Below, one piece after another: positions 1-8,718 of a stretch of DNA of 64,000 nucleotides. The position numbers were made by a program, and so were the translations under genes. Positions within the stretch are counted from its first letter, which is position 1; each line of letters opens with the position of its first letter. Source of the stretch: Candidatus Diapherotrites archaeon (GTDB taxonomy: Archaea > Iainarchaeota > Iainarchaeia > Iainarchaeales > 1-14-0-10-31-34); the NCBI GenBank assembly GCA_040755695.1, contig JBFMAK010000001.1, positions 510,637-574,636 on the forward strand, in the 5' to 3' direction. The notes beneath the pieces were generated by a model that saw only the letters and a list, made by a program, of their open reading frames with translations, was not told where the DNA came from and ran no database searches.

Positions 1-1635
1 ATAATCACTTTTATTATTTTAGGGAAATGGTTTGAGGCAATAACAAAAGGCCGAGCTTCAGAGGCAATAAAAAAATTGGTTGGCCTTCAACCAAAAATTG
101 CGACAGTAATCAGGAACGGCAAGGAGTTGCAGATTGCAATCAGGGAGGTTGAAGTAGGAGACATTGTGTTAGTTAAGCCTGGCCAGAAAATTCCAGTGGA
201 CGGAATTGTAATTGAAGGATTTTCTTCAGTGGACGAATCAATGGTCACAGGGGAAAGCATTCCAGTAGAAAAAAATAAGGGAGACACAGTAATAGGGGCA
301 ACAATAAACAAGCATGGAAGCTTCAAGTTCAAGGCAACAAAAGTCGGCAAGGACACAGTTCTGAGCCAGATAATTAAATTAGTGGAAGAAGCCCAAGGAA
401 GCAAGGCTCCAATCCAAAGGCTTGCAGACAAGGTCTCCTCAATCTTTGTTCCAGCAGTAATAATAATTGCAATAATTTCCTTTCTCTTATGGTTTCTTGT
501 TTTCTCCCAGACATTTGTTTTCTCTTTAAGCATCTTTATTGCAGTCCTCATAATCGCCTGCCCGTGCGCCTTAGGCCTTGCGACTCCAACAGCAATAATG
601 GTAGGAACAGGAAAGGCAGCAGAGAATGGAATCCTGATCAAGACTGCTGAGGCATTAGAGAACGCAAAAAGGATTACAACAATTGTATTCGACAAGACAG
701 GCACTCTCACAAAAGGAAGCCCAAGCGTCACAGACATTATCCCAACAGGAAAAATTGAAAGGAAAGAGCTCTTAAGTTATGCTGCAATTGCAGAGAAGAA
801 TTCAGAACATCCACTCGCAGAAGCAATTATCTCAAAGGCAAAAGAAGAAAAAATAAAAGTTCCTGAAGCGCAATCATTCCAAGCAATCCCAGGCCACGGA
901 ATAATTGCAAAATACAGCAAGAAAGAAATTTTGTTTGGAAACAGGAACTTAATGAAAAAATACAGGATTAATTTCTCGGGCTCAGAAGAAAAAATAATAG
1001 CATTAGAGAACGAAGGAAAGACTGTAATGTTTCTTGCATTAAACAAAAAAATTATCGGGCTCATAGCTGTAGCTGACACCCTGAAAGAATTCTCAAAAGA
1101 AACTGTCCGGAAACTGCATGAAATGGGAAAAGAGGTAATAATGATTACAGGAGACAATAAAAGGACAGCAAACGCAATAGCAAAGCAATTAGGGCTTAAT
1201 GATGTCCTTGCTGAAGTCCTGCCTCAGGAGAAAGAGAAAGAGATAGCAAAACTGCAGAAGAAAGGAAGGATTGTTGCAATGATAGGAGACGGAATAAATG
1301 ATGCTCCTGCCCTCGCAAAGGCAGACATTGGAATTGCAATAGGCGCAGGAACAGATGTTGCACTAGAAACAGGCCAGATTGTCCTGATAAAAAATGATTT
1401 AAGGGATGTCATTACAGCAATAGACTTAAGCAATTACACACTCAAGAAAATAAAACAGAACCTCTTCTGGGCTTTCTTCTATAATTCAATTGGCATTCCA
1501 GTTGCTGCAGGCGCATTGTATGCTTTTGGCATTCTTCTTAATCCAATGATTGCCGGGGCTGCAATGGCTTTTTCTTCTGTTTCAGTTGTCTCAAACTCTC
1601 TTCTAATGAAAAGATATAAAAAAATTAAAATATAA
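1..1635 (+). CDS. copA: Copper-exporting P1B-type ATPase, 5' truncated
   Basis: The frame is open from base 1, so the N-terminal metal-binding domain and first helices lie outside the window; 544 codons are visible. In order one sees the actuator motif MVTGES, the membrane CPC motif ([12 protein letters not shown]), the phosphorylation site DKTGTLT, the nucleotide-domain HP motif (SEHPLAEAI), the hinge [10 protein letters not shown], and two last helices with [12 protein letters not shown] and [16 protein letters not shown] plus these YN and MxxSS helices is the pattern of P1B-1 enzymes, which pump Cu(I) out across the cytoplasmic membrane using ATP. A superoxide dismutase gene starts 25 bases downstream, so the pair may serve metal and oxidative stress; that link is inference. 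Confidence 0.93.
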   Translation: MITFIILGKWFEAITKGRASEAIKKLVGLQPKIATVIRNGKELQIAIREVEVGDIVLVKPGQKIPVDGIVIEGFSSVDESMVTGESIPVEKNKGDTVIGATINKHGSFKFKATKVGKDTVLSQIIKLVEEAQGSKAPIQRLADKVSSIFVPAVIIIAIISFLLWFLVFSQTFVFSLSIFIAVLIIACPCALGLATPTAIMVGTGKAAENGILIKTAEALENAKRITTIVFDKTGTLTKGSPSVTDIIPTGKIERKELLSYAAIAEKNSEHPLAEAIISKAKEEKIKVPEAQSFQAIPGHGIIAKYSKKEILFGNRNLMKKYRINFSGSEEKIIALENEGKTVMFLALNKKIIGLIAVADTLKEFSKETVRKLHEMGKEVIMITGDNKRTANAIAKQLGLNDVLAEVLPQEKEKEIAKLQKKGRIVAMIGDGINDAPALAKADIGIAIGAGTDVALETGQIVLIKNDLRDVITAIDLSNYTLKKIKQNLFWAFFYNSIGIPVAAGALYAFGILLNPMIAGAAMAFSSVSVVSNSLLMKRYKKIKI

Positions 1636-1660
1636 TTAATTAACAGGAGGCGATAAAAAA

Positions 1661-2275
1661 ATGGAGCAAAATAAATTATTAGTTCTGCCGAAATTGAATT
1701 ACGGCTTCAAGGACTTGGAGCCTTACATTTCAGAACAGCAATTGAAAATTCATTACGAGAAACACCACCAAGCTTATGTCAATGCAGCAAACGCAGTATT
1801 CGAGAAACTAGATAAAGCAAGAAAGGAAGGCACAGACCTGGACATGAAGGCCACACTCAAAGAGCTTTCATTCAACATTGGAGGGCACTTGCTGCACTCA
1901 TTATTCTGGGGGAATCTTACACCAGTGGGAAAAGGAGGAGAAAAACCAACAGGCACATTGGCTGAAGCAATAGAGAAGGAATTCGGAAGCTTTGAGAGAT
2001 TCAAGAAGGAATTCACTCAGGCAGCATCTTCAGTTGAAGGCTCAGGCTGGGCGGCACTCTCTTACCACAAGCAAACCCAAAGGCCAATAATAATGCAGAT
2101 AGAAAAGCATAACGTGAACGTGATTCCGTCATTCAAAATTTTATTGGTCTTGGACGTCTTCGAGCACGCCTATTACTTAGACTACAAGAATGAAAGGCCG
2201 AAATTCATTGAAGCCTTCTGGAACATAGTGAACTGGAATGAAGCCAACAAGAGAATGGAAGAGCTGAAGAAATAA
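1661..2275 (+). CDS. sod: Fe/Mn superoxide dismutase
   Basis: A 204-residue protein of normal family length that disproportionates superoxide to oxygen and peroxide in the cytoplasm. By alignment from memory with E. coli SodB, the four metal ligands are H31 ([10 protein letters not shown]), H79 (LHSLFW), D165 and H169 (LDVFEHAYY). No signal peptide is present. The start is supported by a strong ribosome binding site (AGGAGG) 12 bases upstream. Whether the metal is iron or manganese cannot be told safely from sequence. It follows the copper ATPase and precedes a cupin on the same strand with 14 bases between, so co-transcription is likely. Confidence 0.95.
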   Translation: MEQNKLLVLPKLNYGFKDLEPYISEQQLKIHYEKHHQAYVNAANAVFEKLDKARKEGTDLDMKATLKELSFNIGGHLLHSLFWGNLTPVGKGGEKPTGTLAEAIEKEFGSFERFKKEFTQAASSVEGSGWAALSYHKQTQRPIIMQIEKHNVNVIPSFKILLVLDVFEHAYYLDYKNERPKFIEAFWNIVNWNEANKRMEELKK

Positions 2276-2289
2276 AAAGAGAGACCAAA

Positions 2290-2604
2290 ATGATTAAAGG
2301 CTGGAAGAACATTAGAGATTTAATTGAATACCCGAGGGAAGGCATTCTGAGCAAGGAGTTAATTAAAGGAAAGAAGATTGATTTAACCTTATTCTGCATG
2401 GCTAAAGGCTCTCGAATTTCAGAGCACACCTCCGCAAGAGAAGGCTTTGTTTTCGTGCTTGAAGGCAAAGGTTCATTCAAGCTCAAAGCAAAAAATATTT
2501 CAATGCTTCCGGGCGTTCTGATTTTTCTTCCAAAGAATGCGGCCCACGCGCTCAAAGCCAGAGAGAATACTTCATTCTTTCTTTCGTTGTATGGAGAAAA
2601 GTGA
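2290..2604 (+). CDS. Small cupin-domain protein
   Basis: A 104-residue single-domain protein with the cupin_2 pattern: a first motif around SEHTSAREGFVFVLEGKG and a second around LPGVLIFLPKNAAHAL. Such proteins form a small beta barrel that usually holds a metal through His and Glu residues; here H46 and E51 of motif 1 and H86 of motif 2 are candidates. The substrate cannot be inferred. It lies between sod and a broken NUDIX gene, 14 and 6 bases from its neighbours, so it is probably part of the same transcription unit. Confidence 0.75.
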   Translation: MIKGWKNIRDLIEYPREGILSKELIKGKKIDLTLFCMAKGSRISEHTSAREGFVFVLEGKGSFKLKAKNISMLPGVLIFLPKNAAHALKARENTSFFLSLYGEK

Positions 2605-2610
2605 TGGAAT

Positions 2611-3039
2611 ATGCCTGAACAAAAATATCCTGAGCCAGTGGTTGGAGCGTTTATCTTTAATCCGCAGGGAAAAGTTTTCCTGATGAAATCTTTTAAGTGG
2701 AAAGGCGATTACACATTTCCAGGAGGCCACATAAAATCAGGGGAAAAACTTGAAGATGCAGTAAAGCGCGAAGTAAAAGAGGAAACAGGATTGAATGTTT
2801 ATAACATTAAATTCGTTCGTTTTTGAGAATACATTTTCGAAAAGCACTTTTATAAGAAAAAGCATTTCATATTCTTTCATTTCTCATGCAAGACAAAATC
2901 CAGAAAAGTAAAATTAAGCCCTGAAGGCCAAGAACATGTTTGGATTTCATTGAAAGATTCATTGAAGCTTAATCTTACACCTCCTGCAAGGCAAACTATC
3001 AAGGAATACCTTCTGAAGAAAAAATTCAAAAGGCAATAA
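2611..3039 (+). pseudogene. NUDIX hydrolase interrupted by in-frame TGA
   Basis: The first 71 codons carry a complete NUDIX box (GGHIKSGEKLEDAVKREVKE then ETGL) and would hydrolyse a nucleoside-diphosphate-linked substrate. Codon 72 (2824-2826) is TGA, yet the same frame continues for 70 more codons to a TAA at 3037. The continuation reads like a normal NUDIX C-terminus: KKHFIFFHFSC, then EGQEHVWISLKDSLKLNL and a final ARQTIKEYLLKK helix. Because the frame is unchanged on both sides, a substitution (for example CGA to TGA) explains it better than an indel. It could be a recent pseudogene, a sequencing error or a readthrough site. TGA is used as an ordinary stop by neighbours, including the cupin gene. 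Confidence 0.8.
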
Positions 3040-3040
3040 A

Positions 3041-3715
3041 ATGAATTCGCCTGAAATACTGAAAAAATTAAGGTCTTTGGGCAACCCCAAGAATGTTGAG
3101 GGAATGGCTCGCTTTGGAATCAACCCAAAGAATACTTATGGTGTAACAATTCCTGATTTAAGAAAGCTGGCTAAAGAAATTGGAAGAAACCATGAATTGG
3201 CTCAAGAGCTCTGGGATTCAGGGATTCACGAAGCAAGGATTCTTGCTTCAATGATTGAAGAAAAAGAAAAACTAACAGAAAAGCAGATGGATTCTTGGGT
3301 GAAAGCATTTGATTCCTGGGATGTCTGCGACCAAGTTTGCATGAACCTCTTCGACAAAACAGAATTTGCGTTTAACAAGGCAGTCGAATGGAGTTCAAGA
3401 AAAGAGGAGTTCATAAAAAGAGCAGGATTTGCTTTAATGGCCTGCATGGCAGTGCATTGCAAACAATTAAATGATGAACACTTCATTAAATTTCTGCCAT
3501 TAATCAAAAAACAGTCAACAGATGAAAGGAATTATGTAAAGAAGGCAGTCAGCTGGGCTTTAAGGCAGATAGGCAAAAGAAACAAGAAACTAAACAAGGA
3601 GGCAATAAATACTGCAAAGGAAATTCTTAAAATCAATTCCAAGAGCGCCAAATGGATTGCTTCTGATGCAATAAAAGAGTTGACTGGAAAGGCAGTGCAA
3701 AAAAGGTTGAGGTGA
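3041..3715 (+). CDS. AlkD-like DNA alkylation repair protein
   Basis: A 224-residue all-helical protein with the DNA_alkylation_repair (HEAT-repeat) pattern, including GVTIPDLRKLAKEIG, the HEARILASMIEEKEKLT region, the WVKAFDSWDVCDQVC helix and VKKAVSWALRQIGKRN. In AlkD these helices wrap damaged DNA so that 3- or 7-alkylated purines are lost without base flipping. The WD of SWDVCD corresponds to the family's catalytic region. It starts 1 base after the stop of the broken NUDIX gene. Activity is inferred from family membership; some members have no shown glycosylase activity. Confidence 0.82.
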   Translation: MNSPEILKKLRSLGNPKNVEGMARFGINPKNTYGVTIPDLRKLAKEIGRNHELAQELWDSGIHEARILASMIEEKEKLTEKQMDSWVKAFDSWDVCDQVCMNLFDKTEFAFNKAVEWSSRKEEFIKRAGFALMACMAVHCKQLNDEHFIKFLPLIKKQSTDERNYVKKAVSWALRQIGKRNKKLNKEAINTAKEILKINSKSAKWIASDAIKELTGKAVQKRLR

Positions 3716-3720
3716 AGTAA

Positions 3721-3903
3721 ATGGGATTTTTCGGTTCAGGAAAAAAAGAAGAGCAAAAAGATGAAGCAGGAGAACAAGAAGGAAAATACTCTGAAACATG
3801 CTCTCTGTGCGGAGGCACAGGAACAGACAAGAAGTGGGCAGGAAAATACTGGCACAAACGTTGTTATAGGTCTGCTAGGAAAGCCAGTAAAAAATTTATA
3901 TAA
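3721..3903 (+). CDS. Small zinc-finger-like protein (60 aa)
   Basis: A 60-residue protein with a charged Lys/Glu-rich N-terminus and a C-terminal CSLCGGTG ... WHKRCYRSARK segment. The CxxC and HxxC pairs look like one four-ligand zinc site. It begins 5 bases after the alkylation repair gene and ends just before a T-rich stretch (3901-3930) that may terminate this plus-strand unit; it is convergent with carB. No family is recognised. Confidence 0.6.
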   Translation: MGFFGSGKKEEQKDEAGEQEGKYSETCSLCGGTGTDKKWAGKYWHKRCYRSARKASKKFI

Positions 3904-3927
3904 TTTTTTTAAATTATTTTTTTTGAT

Positions 3928-6900
3928 TTATTTCCCTAATTCAATCTTTTTTATTACTTCGTAGTCTTTGATTATGTTTACTGTGGCTTTGGGGGAAATC
4001 CTTGCTATCTTCTGGATTTCTTTCTGCGAGAGAACCTTTCCTTCAATTTTCAGCATGTCTTTCACTCCAAATTTCTTGCTGTGAATGTTTGTAACCATGC
4101 TGATTGTAGAATTTGGATACTTTCTCTTAATGTTTAAGGCTTCAATGATGTCCAAGGCCCTGTTCTGTGCTATATGGTCTATTACTGTACCATTCTCGAT
4201 CTTGTTTATTTTGTATTCTTTCTCCATTCCAGACAACCTCCAGTATTCTTTCAAGCTTTTCGGGTTAAGAGAGGGTTTTGCCTCTAAGCTCTTCACAAAG
4301 GCTTCAGCTGTATTGAATTCTGAAATTACTGGAATGCCGTACTCTGCAGCCTTCTTTCTTATAGAGCTTTCTTTCTCTAAGTCAATTACAATTTCAGGCA
4401 TTCTTTCAGCATCAAATTCTTTTGTTGAATTAAAGCCAATTCCTTTAATTCTTTCAATAAATTTTTCTTCAACACCTTTTATGAACACGGTTCCTTTGGC
4501 TTTGCCTTCAAGAGAGAAAGGAAAGCTCTGCTCTATTGCAATCAATGCTTTCAGGAAGGCTTCCTCAAAGCTTTCTCCTAAGCAGGCAATTTCCCCTGTT
4601 GAATTCATTTCAACTGAAAGTTTGGGGTCTATTCCCCCTAACCTTGACCACGAAAACATTGGAACCTTGATTGAGCACACGCCTGCAATTTTAGGTTCAG
4701 TTTCATGCAGTGCTTCCCCTAACATGCATTTTGTTGCTAATTTGATTAAATTCACTCCAATTGTCTTGCTAGTGAAAGGCATTGACCTTGAAGCCCTCAA
4801 ATTGCATTCAATAACAAATATTTCTCTGTCCTTCACTAAATACTGCATGTTGAATGGGCCTTTTATGCCCAAAGACTGTGCAATCCTTTTAGTGTAATCC
4901 CTTATTTTTTCTTGTATTTCCTCTGAAAGACTTTGGGGCGGAATAACCATGCTTGCATCTCCTGAATGCACTCCTGCTCTCTCTATGTGCTCTATTATTG
5001 CTCCAATGAATACATTCTTTCCGTCAGATACTCCATCAACCTCGCACTCCATTGCAGTCAAGAATTTTGAAATCACAATAGGGCAGTCTTTTGAAACAAT
5101 TACAGCGCCCTTAACGTATTCTTTTAGTTCCTTCTGGTTGAATGCAACCTTCATCGCAGACCCTGAAAGGACATAGCTCGGCCTCACAATTACAGGAAAG
5201 CCTATTTTTTTCGAGAAGGCCTTGATTTCCTTTAGTGAAGCAAGGCTCTTCCACTCAGGCTGTGCAATGCCCAATTCATCAAGTAAAGAAGAAAACTTCT
5301 GCCTGTTCTCTGCTGAATCAATGTCCCTTCCAAATGTCCCAAGGATGTGGATGCCTCTCTTTGCGAGAGAGAATGCAAGGTTGTTTGATGTCTGGCCTCC
5401 AACTGAAACAACTACCCCAAAAGGATTCTCTTTTTCAATTATGTCAAGCACCCTCTCCAAAGTAATTTCCTCAAAATAAAGCTTGTCTGACATGTCATAG
5501 TCTGTGGAAACAGTCTCCGGGTTGCAGTTCAGCACGATTGCCTTCAGTCCTTTTTCTTTTAGGCCCCACACGCAGTTCATTGTGCACCAGTCGAATTCAA
5601 CGCTCGAGCCAATCCTTATAGGGCCTGCACCTAACACCAATGCTTTAGCGCTGTCAGAAAAATCAATGTCGTTCTCTGTTCCATTATAAGTGAAATAAAG
5701 GTAATTGGTTTTCGCAGGCCATTCTGCTGCAAGTGTGTCAATCTGTTTTACTACAGGAATTATCCCGTAATGCTTTCTGAGCTCTCTTATCTTTTCCTGG
5801 GATGCATTCAGCATTCCTGCAATCTTTTTGTCCGAGAAACCTAATTTTTTTGCCTGTGAAAGAACTTCAGGAAAATCTTCATTGGAGAAATTCAGTTTCT
5901 TTAATTTACTGTGCATTGAAGCAATATTTTTTATTTTATGCAAAAACCATTCATCCACCCCTGATAGTTCATGGATTCTTTCAATTTTCATTCCCTGCCT
6001 TACTGCCTGAACAATTGCAAAAAGCCTTTGGTCTGTAGGATGCCTTAATTCTTCCTCCAGTTTTCTTATTTCAATTTTCTCTTCCTCAATTAATTCCCTT
6101 CCTATTTCAAGCATTCTCACTGCCTTCTGTAATGCCTCCTCGAAATTCCTGCCAATGGCCATTACCTCTCCTATTGCCTTCATCTGGCTCCCAATCCTCC
6201 TGTTCACTCCAGAAAATTTCTGGAACTCCCATCTCGGAATCTTTACTACAATGTAATCCAGTGCAGGCTCAAAGCAGGCTTTTGTTGCTCCAGTCACCTT
6301 GTTCAATAATTCAGGGAGAGTGAATCCCACTGCAAGCTTTGCTGCAATGTAAGCTAAAGGGTAACCAGTAGCCTTGCTTGCAAGAGCAGAGCTCCTGCTC
6401 AGCCTTGCATTGACTTCAATTGCATAATACTGCTGGCTTTTAGGATCCAATGCAAACTGAATATTGCACTCCCCCACAATTTTTAATGACCTTATAACCC
6501 TTATTGCAGCGCTCCTGAGCAGATGATATTCCTTGTTTGTTAAAGTCTGCGATGGAGCAACAACAATTGAGTCTCCAGTATGAATGCCTAAAGGGTCAAG
6601 GTTCTCCATATTGCAGACAGTAATGCAGTTGTCGCTCGAGTCCCTTACTACCTCGTACTCCAATTCCTTCCAGTGAAAAAGATATTTTTCTATTAGGACT
6701 TGGCCTATCATTGAATGCTTTAATCCAATCCCTGCAATCTTCTCTAATTCTTCTTCATTCCATGCAATGTCCGACCCTAACCCACCCAAAGTATAAGCAG
6801 GCCTTACAATTACCGGATACCCAATCTTTCCTGCTGCCTCCAATGCGCTCTTGACAGAAATTGCAGTCCTGCTCTCAGGGACAGAAACATCAGCTTCCTT

Positions 6901-7293
6901 CATTGCCTTCTTGAATTCCTCCCTGTCCTCTGTTTTCTTAATTACTTCAATCCCTGTGCCTAAAACCTTCACTCCATGCTTCTTCAGAATTCCTTTCTCC
7001 TCTAATTTCACTCCAGCATTCAATGCTGTCTGGCCTCCAAAACTCAAGAGAATTCCATCAGGCTTCTCCAATTCAATTATTTTCTCTAGAAATTCAGGGG
7101 TAATAGGCTCAAGATAAACCTTGTCTGCAAGCTCTGATGTTTGAATTGTAGCAATATTAGGGTTCACCAATACAGTCTCAATGCCTTCCTCTTTTAATGC
7201 CTTTAATGCCTGCGAGCCAGAATAATCAAATTCTGCCGCCTGGCCAATTCTAATGCCTCCAGAGCCTAAAAGTAAAACTTTGGCTGGTTTCAC
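3928..7293 (-). CDS. carB: Carbamoyl-phosphate synthase large subunit fused to PyrI-like effector domain
   Basis: A 1121-residue protein with both CarB ATP-grasp halves: N-terminal SGGIRIGQAAEFDYSG and a second copy GAGPIRIGSSVEFDWC near residue 560, each followed by ATP-grasp motifs (RPAYTLGGLG, RPSYVLSGSAM). It makes carbamoyl phosphate from bicarbonate, ammonia and two ATP. A shortened MGS-like region follows to about residue 1010. Residues 1027-1121 then match the N-terminal allosteric domain of PyrI, the aspartate carbamoyltransferase regulatory chain: NGTVIDH, GVKDMLKIEGKVLS, SPKATVNIIKDYEV. The PyrI zinc domain is absent. The start is GTG at 7293, with AAAGGAGG upstream inside the endonuclease gene, whose TGA overlaps it as GTGA. 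Confidence 0.93.
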   Translation of the reverse strand: MKPAKVLLLGSGGIRIGQAAEFDYSGSQALKALKEEGIETVLVNPNIATIQTSELADKVYLEPITPEFLEKIIELEKPDGILLSFGGQTALNAGVKLEEKGILKKHGVKVLGTGIEVIKKTEDREEFKKAMKEADVSVPESRTAISVKSALEAAGKIGYPVIVRPAYTLGGLGSDIAWNEEELEKIAGIGLKHSMIGQVLIEKYLFHWKELEYEVVRDSSDNCITVCNMENLDPLGIHTGDSIVVAPSQTLTNKEYHLLRSAAIRVIRSLKIVGECNIQFALDPKSQQYYAIEVNARLSRSSALASKATGYPLAYIAAKLAVGFTLPELLNKVTGATKACFEPALDYIVVKIPRWEFQKFSGVNRRIGSQMKAIGEVMAIGRNFEEALQKAVRMLEIGRELIEEEKIEIRKLEEELRHPTDQRLFAIVQAVRQGMKIERIHELSGVDEWFLHKIKNIASMHSKLKKLNFSNEDFPEVLSQAKKLGFSDKKIAGMLNASQEKIRELRKHYGIIPVVKQIDTLAAEWPAKTNYLYFTYNGTENDIDFSDSAKALVLGAGPIRIGSSVEFDWCTMNCVWGLKEKGLKAIVLNCNPETVSTDYDMSDKLYFEEITLERVLDIIEKENPFGVVVSVGGQTSNNLAFSLAKRGIHILGTFGRDIDSAENRQKFSSLLDELGIAQPEWKSLASLKEIKAFSKKIGFPVIVRPSYVLSGSAMKVAFNQKELKEYVKGAVIVSKDCPIVISKFLTAMECEVDGVSDGKNVFIGAIIEHIERAGVHSGDASMVIPPQSLSEEIQEKIRDYTKRIAQSLGIKGPFNMQYLVKDREIFVIECNLRASRSMPFTSKTIGVNLIKLATKCMLGEALHETEPKIAGVCSIKVPMFSWSRLGGIDPKLSVEMNSTGEIACLGESFEEAFLKALIAIEQSFPFSLEGKAKGTVFIKGVEEKFIERIKGIGFNSTKEFDAERMPEIVIDLEKESSIRKKAAEYGIPVISEFNTAEAFVKSLEAKPSLNPKSLKEYWRLSGMEKEYKINKIENGTVIDHIAQNRALDIIEALNIKRKYPNSTISMVTNIHSKKFGVKDMLKIEGKVLSQKEIQKIARISPKATVNIIKDYEVIKKIELGK

Positions 7294-8717
7294 AGACCAA
7301 ATGCCTCCTTTCTGTTTGGTAAAAATGGTTGAATTCTTTTTTTATTGTATAATCCATTTAAAAATTTAAAATTACGTTTTTTATGTAGGTTAAATAGTTT
7401 ATGGTTAAAAACATTGAGTAGGTTTTGCTGACGCTGTATTTTTATTGATTTATACTTTAAGTTTGAGTTTATAGTAATGCCCAACTTTTTTAAGGCTTGT
7501 GAATACAAATCTATTTCCTTCTGGTTTTCAATTCTAATTTGTATATAATCCAAATTACTATTTGAGATTATTGGTGAGCCATCTGCTGCCAAAACTCCTT
7601 GCATAAACCATTTAGAATAATCGATCTTCTTCGTTAAAAAAAGGGTAATATTATTTAAGATACTAAACCAAACTTCTCTGAAAACAACATCTGGCAAATA
7701 TAAGTGCAGAGAACCACACTCAGCAATTGGGTTACCTACAAATAACTTTGTTTTGGTGAAATTAACAAATGGAATATTAATCTGTTTGCTCCATATTTTC
7801 TTAAACTTTTTTTCTTTTTGAAGTGATTTTTTTAAGTTTGTATAAATTATTTTTGCCCTCCATTTAACTCGTGGTGCTAAAAAGTTTTCTTCAAAGCATT
7901 CCAAAAATAAATTTATTAAGTTAAAATCTGAATTTACAATTTCAACTCGCCTTAAATTGTTTTTACTTCCTTCTCCTTGAAAAAGTCCTAGTGATTGAAC
8001 TAATTTTTCATTCAATTTGATATAACGTGGTAATTCAACATGGGTTCCGACTCGCCCGGACCACACCCACAACTTGCCTGCATTTAAAAATGCTTTAATT
8101 CTATTAGTGCTTTTTAATTTAAGAACATACAGGTCAATGAAAATATCGCCCCCTTTTTCAATTAAGGGCTCTAAATTCGGATTACTATAATCCTCAATTT
8201 TTTTAAGGAATATTACTTTTTCTTCTGCTTGATCAGAGTTAGATTGCAACAGCCCATATGGGATATAAAATTTAAAATAATCATTATTTCTATCTTTTCT
8301 TTCAGTTTTTTTTATTTTTGAAACAAACGTTATCCCTTTTAATTTGCAAATAATAATATCTTTATCTTTTAAGCAAACTTTTTTTGCAAGCTCAATAGGA
8401 AAATACGCAGGGCTATACCCCGCATGAATTTTTCTTTTTTTTACTTTTATATAAAAAGTAGTTTCATCAATTAGTTTTTTGGGTATCTTAAATATTTTTA
8501 ATTTTTGTCTTTTTTTCTTTACACCGCCTTGAGAAAAGTTTTTATTAAATTTAATGGAAAGCTCATTAGCTATTTTTTTATCAGTCACGCCATTTTCGGA
8601 CAAACATTTTAATTCTTTAATATGCTCTTCAATCCAAATATTCATCTCTGATCTAATAAATAAAAAAGTTGCTTGTATTTTAAAATCGTTTTCAAAGAGC
8701 ACATCTCCCATGAACAT
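7290..8717 (-). CDS. LAGLIDADG-family homing endonuclease between carA and carB
   Basis: A 475-residue protein with two LAGLIDADG-type helices about 130 residues apart: QSLGLFQGEGS (240-251) and WFMQGVLAADGS (370-381), with acidic residues E249 and D379 in the catalytic positions. The N-terminus has a helix-turn-helix-like stretch (residues 30-58, SENGVTDKKIANELSIKFN). Members cleave long asymmetric DNA sites and promote their own spread. It is free-standing, not an intein or intron: carA is complete before it and carB complete after it. Its first ATG is 1 base after the carA stop and its stop overlaps the carB start. It is visibly more AT-rich than its neighbours, suggesting transfer. The true start may be M25. 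Confidence 0.85.
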   Translation of the reverse strand: MFMGDVLFENDFKIQATFLFIRSEMNIWIEEHIKELKCLSENGVTDKKIANELSIKFNKNFSQGGVKKKRQKLKIFKIPKKLIDETTFYIKVKKRKIHAGYSPAYFPIELAKKVCLKDKDIIICKLKGITFVSKIKKTERKDRNNDYFKFYIPYGLLQSNSDQAEEKVIFLKKIEDYSNPNLEPLIEKGGDIFIDLYVLKLKSTNRIKAFLNAGKLWVWSGRVGTHVELPRYIKLNEKLVQSLGLFQGEGSKNNLRRVEIVNSDFNLINLFLECFEENFLAPRVKWRAKIIYTNLKKSLQKEKKFKKIWSKQINIPFVNFTKTKLFVGNPIAECGSLHLYLPDVVFREVWFSILNNITLFLTKKIDYSKWFMQGVLAADGSPIISNSNLDYIQIRIENQKEIDLYSQALKKLGITINSNLKYKSIKIQRQQNLLNVFNHKLFNLHKKRNFKFLNGLYNKKRIQPFLPNRKEAFGL

Positions 8718-8718
8718 C

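Noticed and set aside
2824-2826. Selenocysteine codon in the NUDIX gene
   Set aside because: The position is not one where NUDIX proteins use Cys/Sec, no selenoprotein machinery is visible, and no SECIS-like structure was evident; a nonsense change is simpler.
4085-7117. Long plus-strand open frames inside carB
   Set aside because: They are antisense shadows of the carB coding sequence with no ribosome binding sites or family signatures.
7290-8717. Intein or group I intron within the car genes
   Set aside because: carA and carB each have complete ends and starts; no splice motifs or interrupted domain exist.
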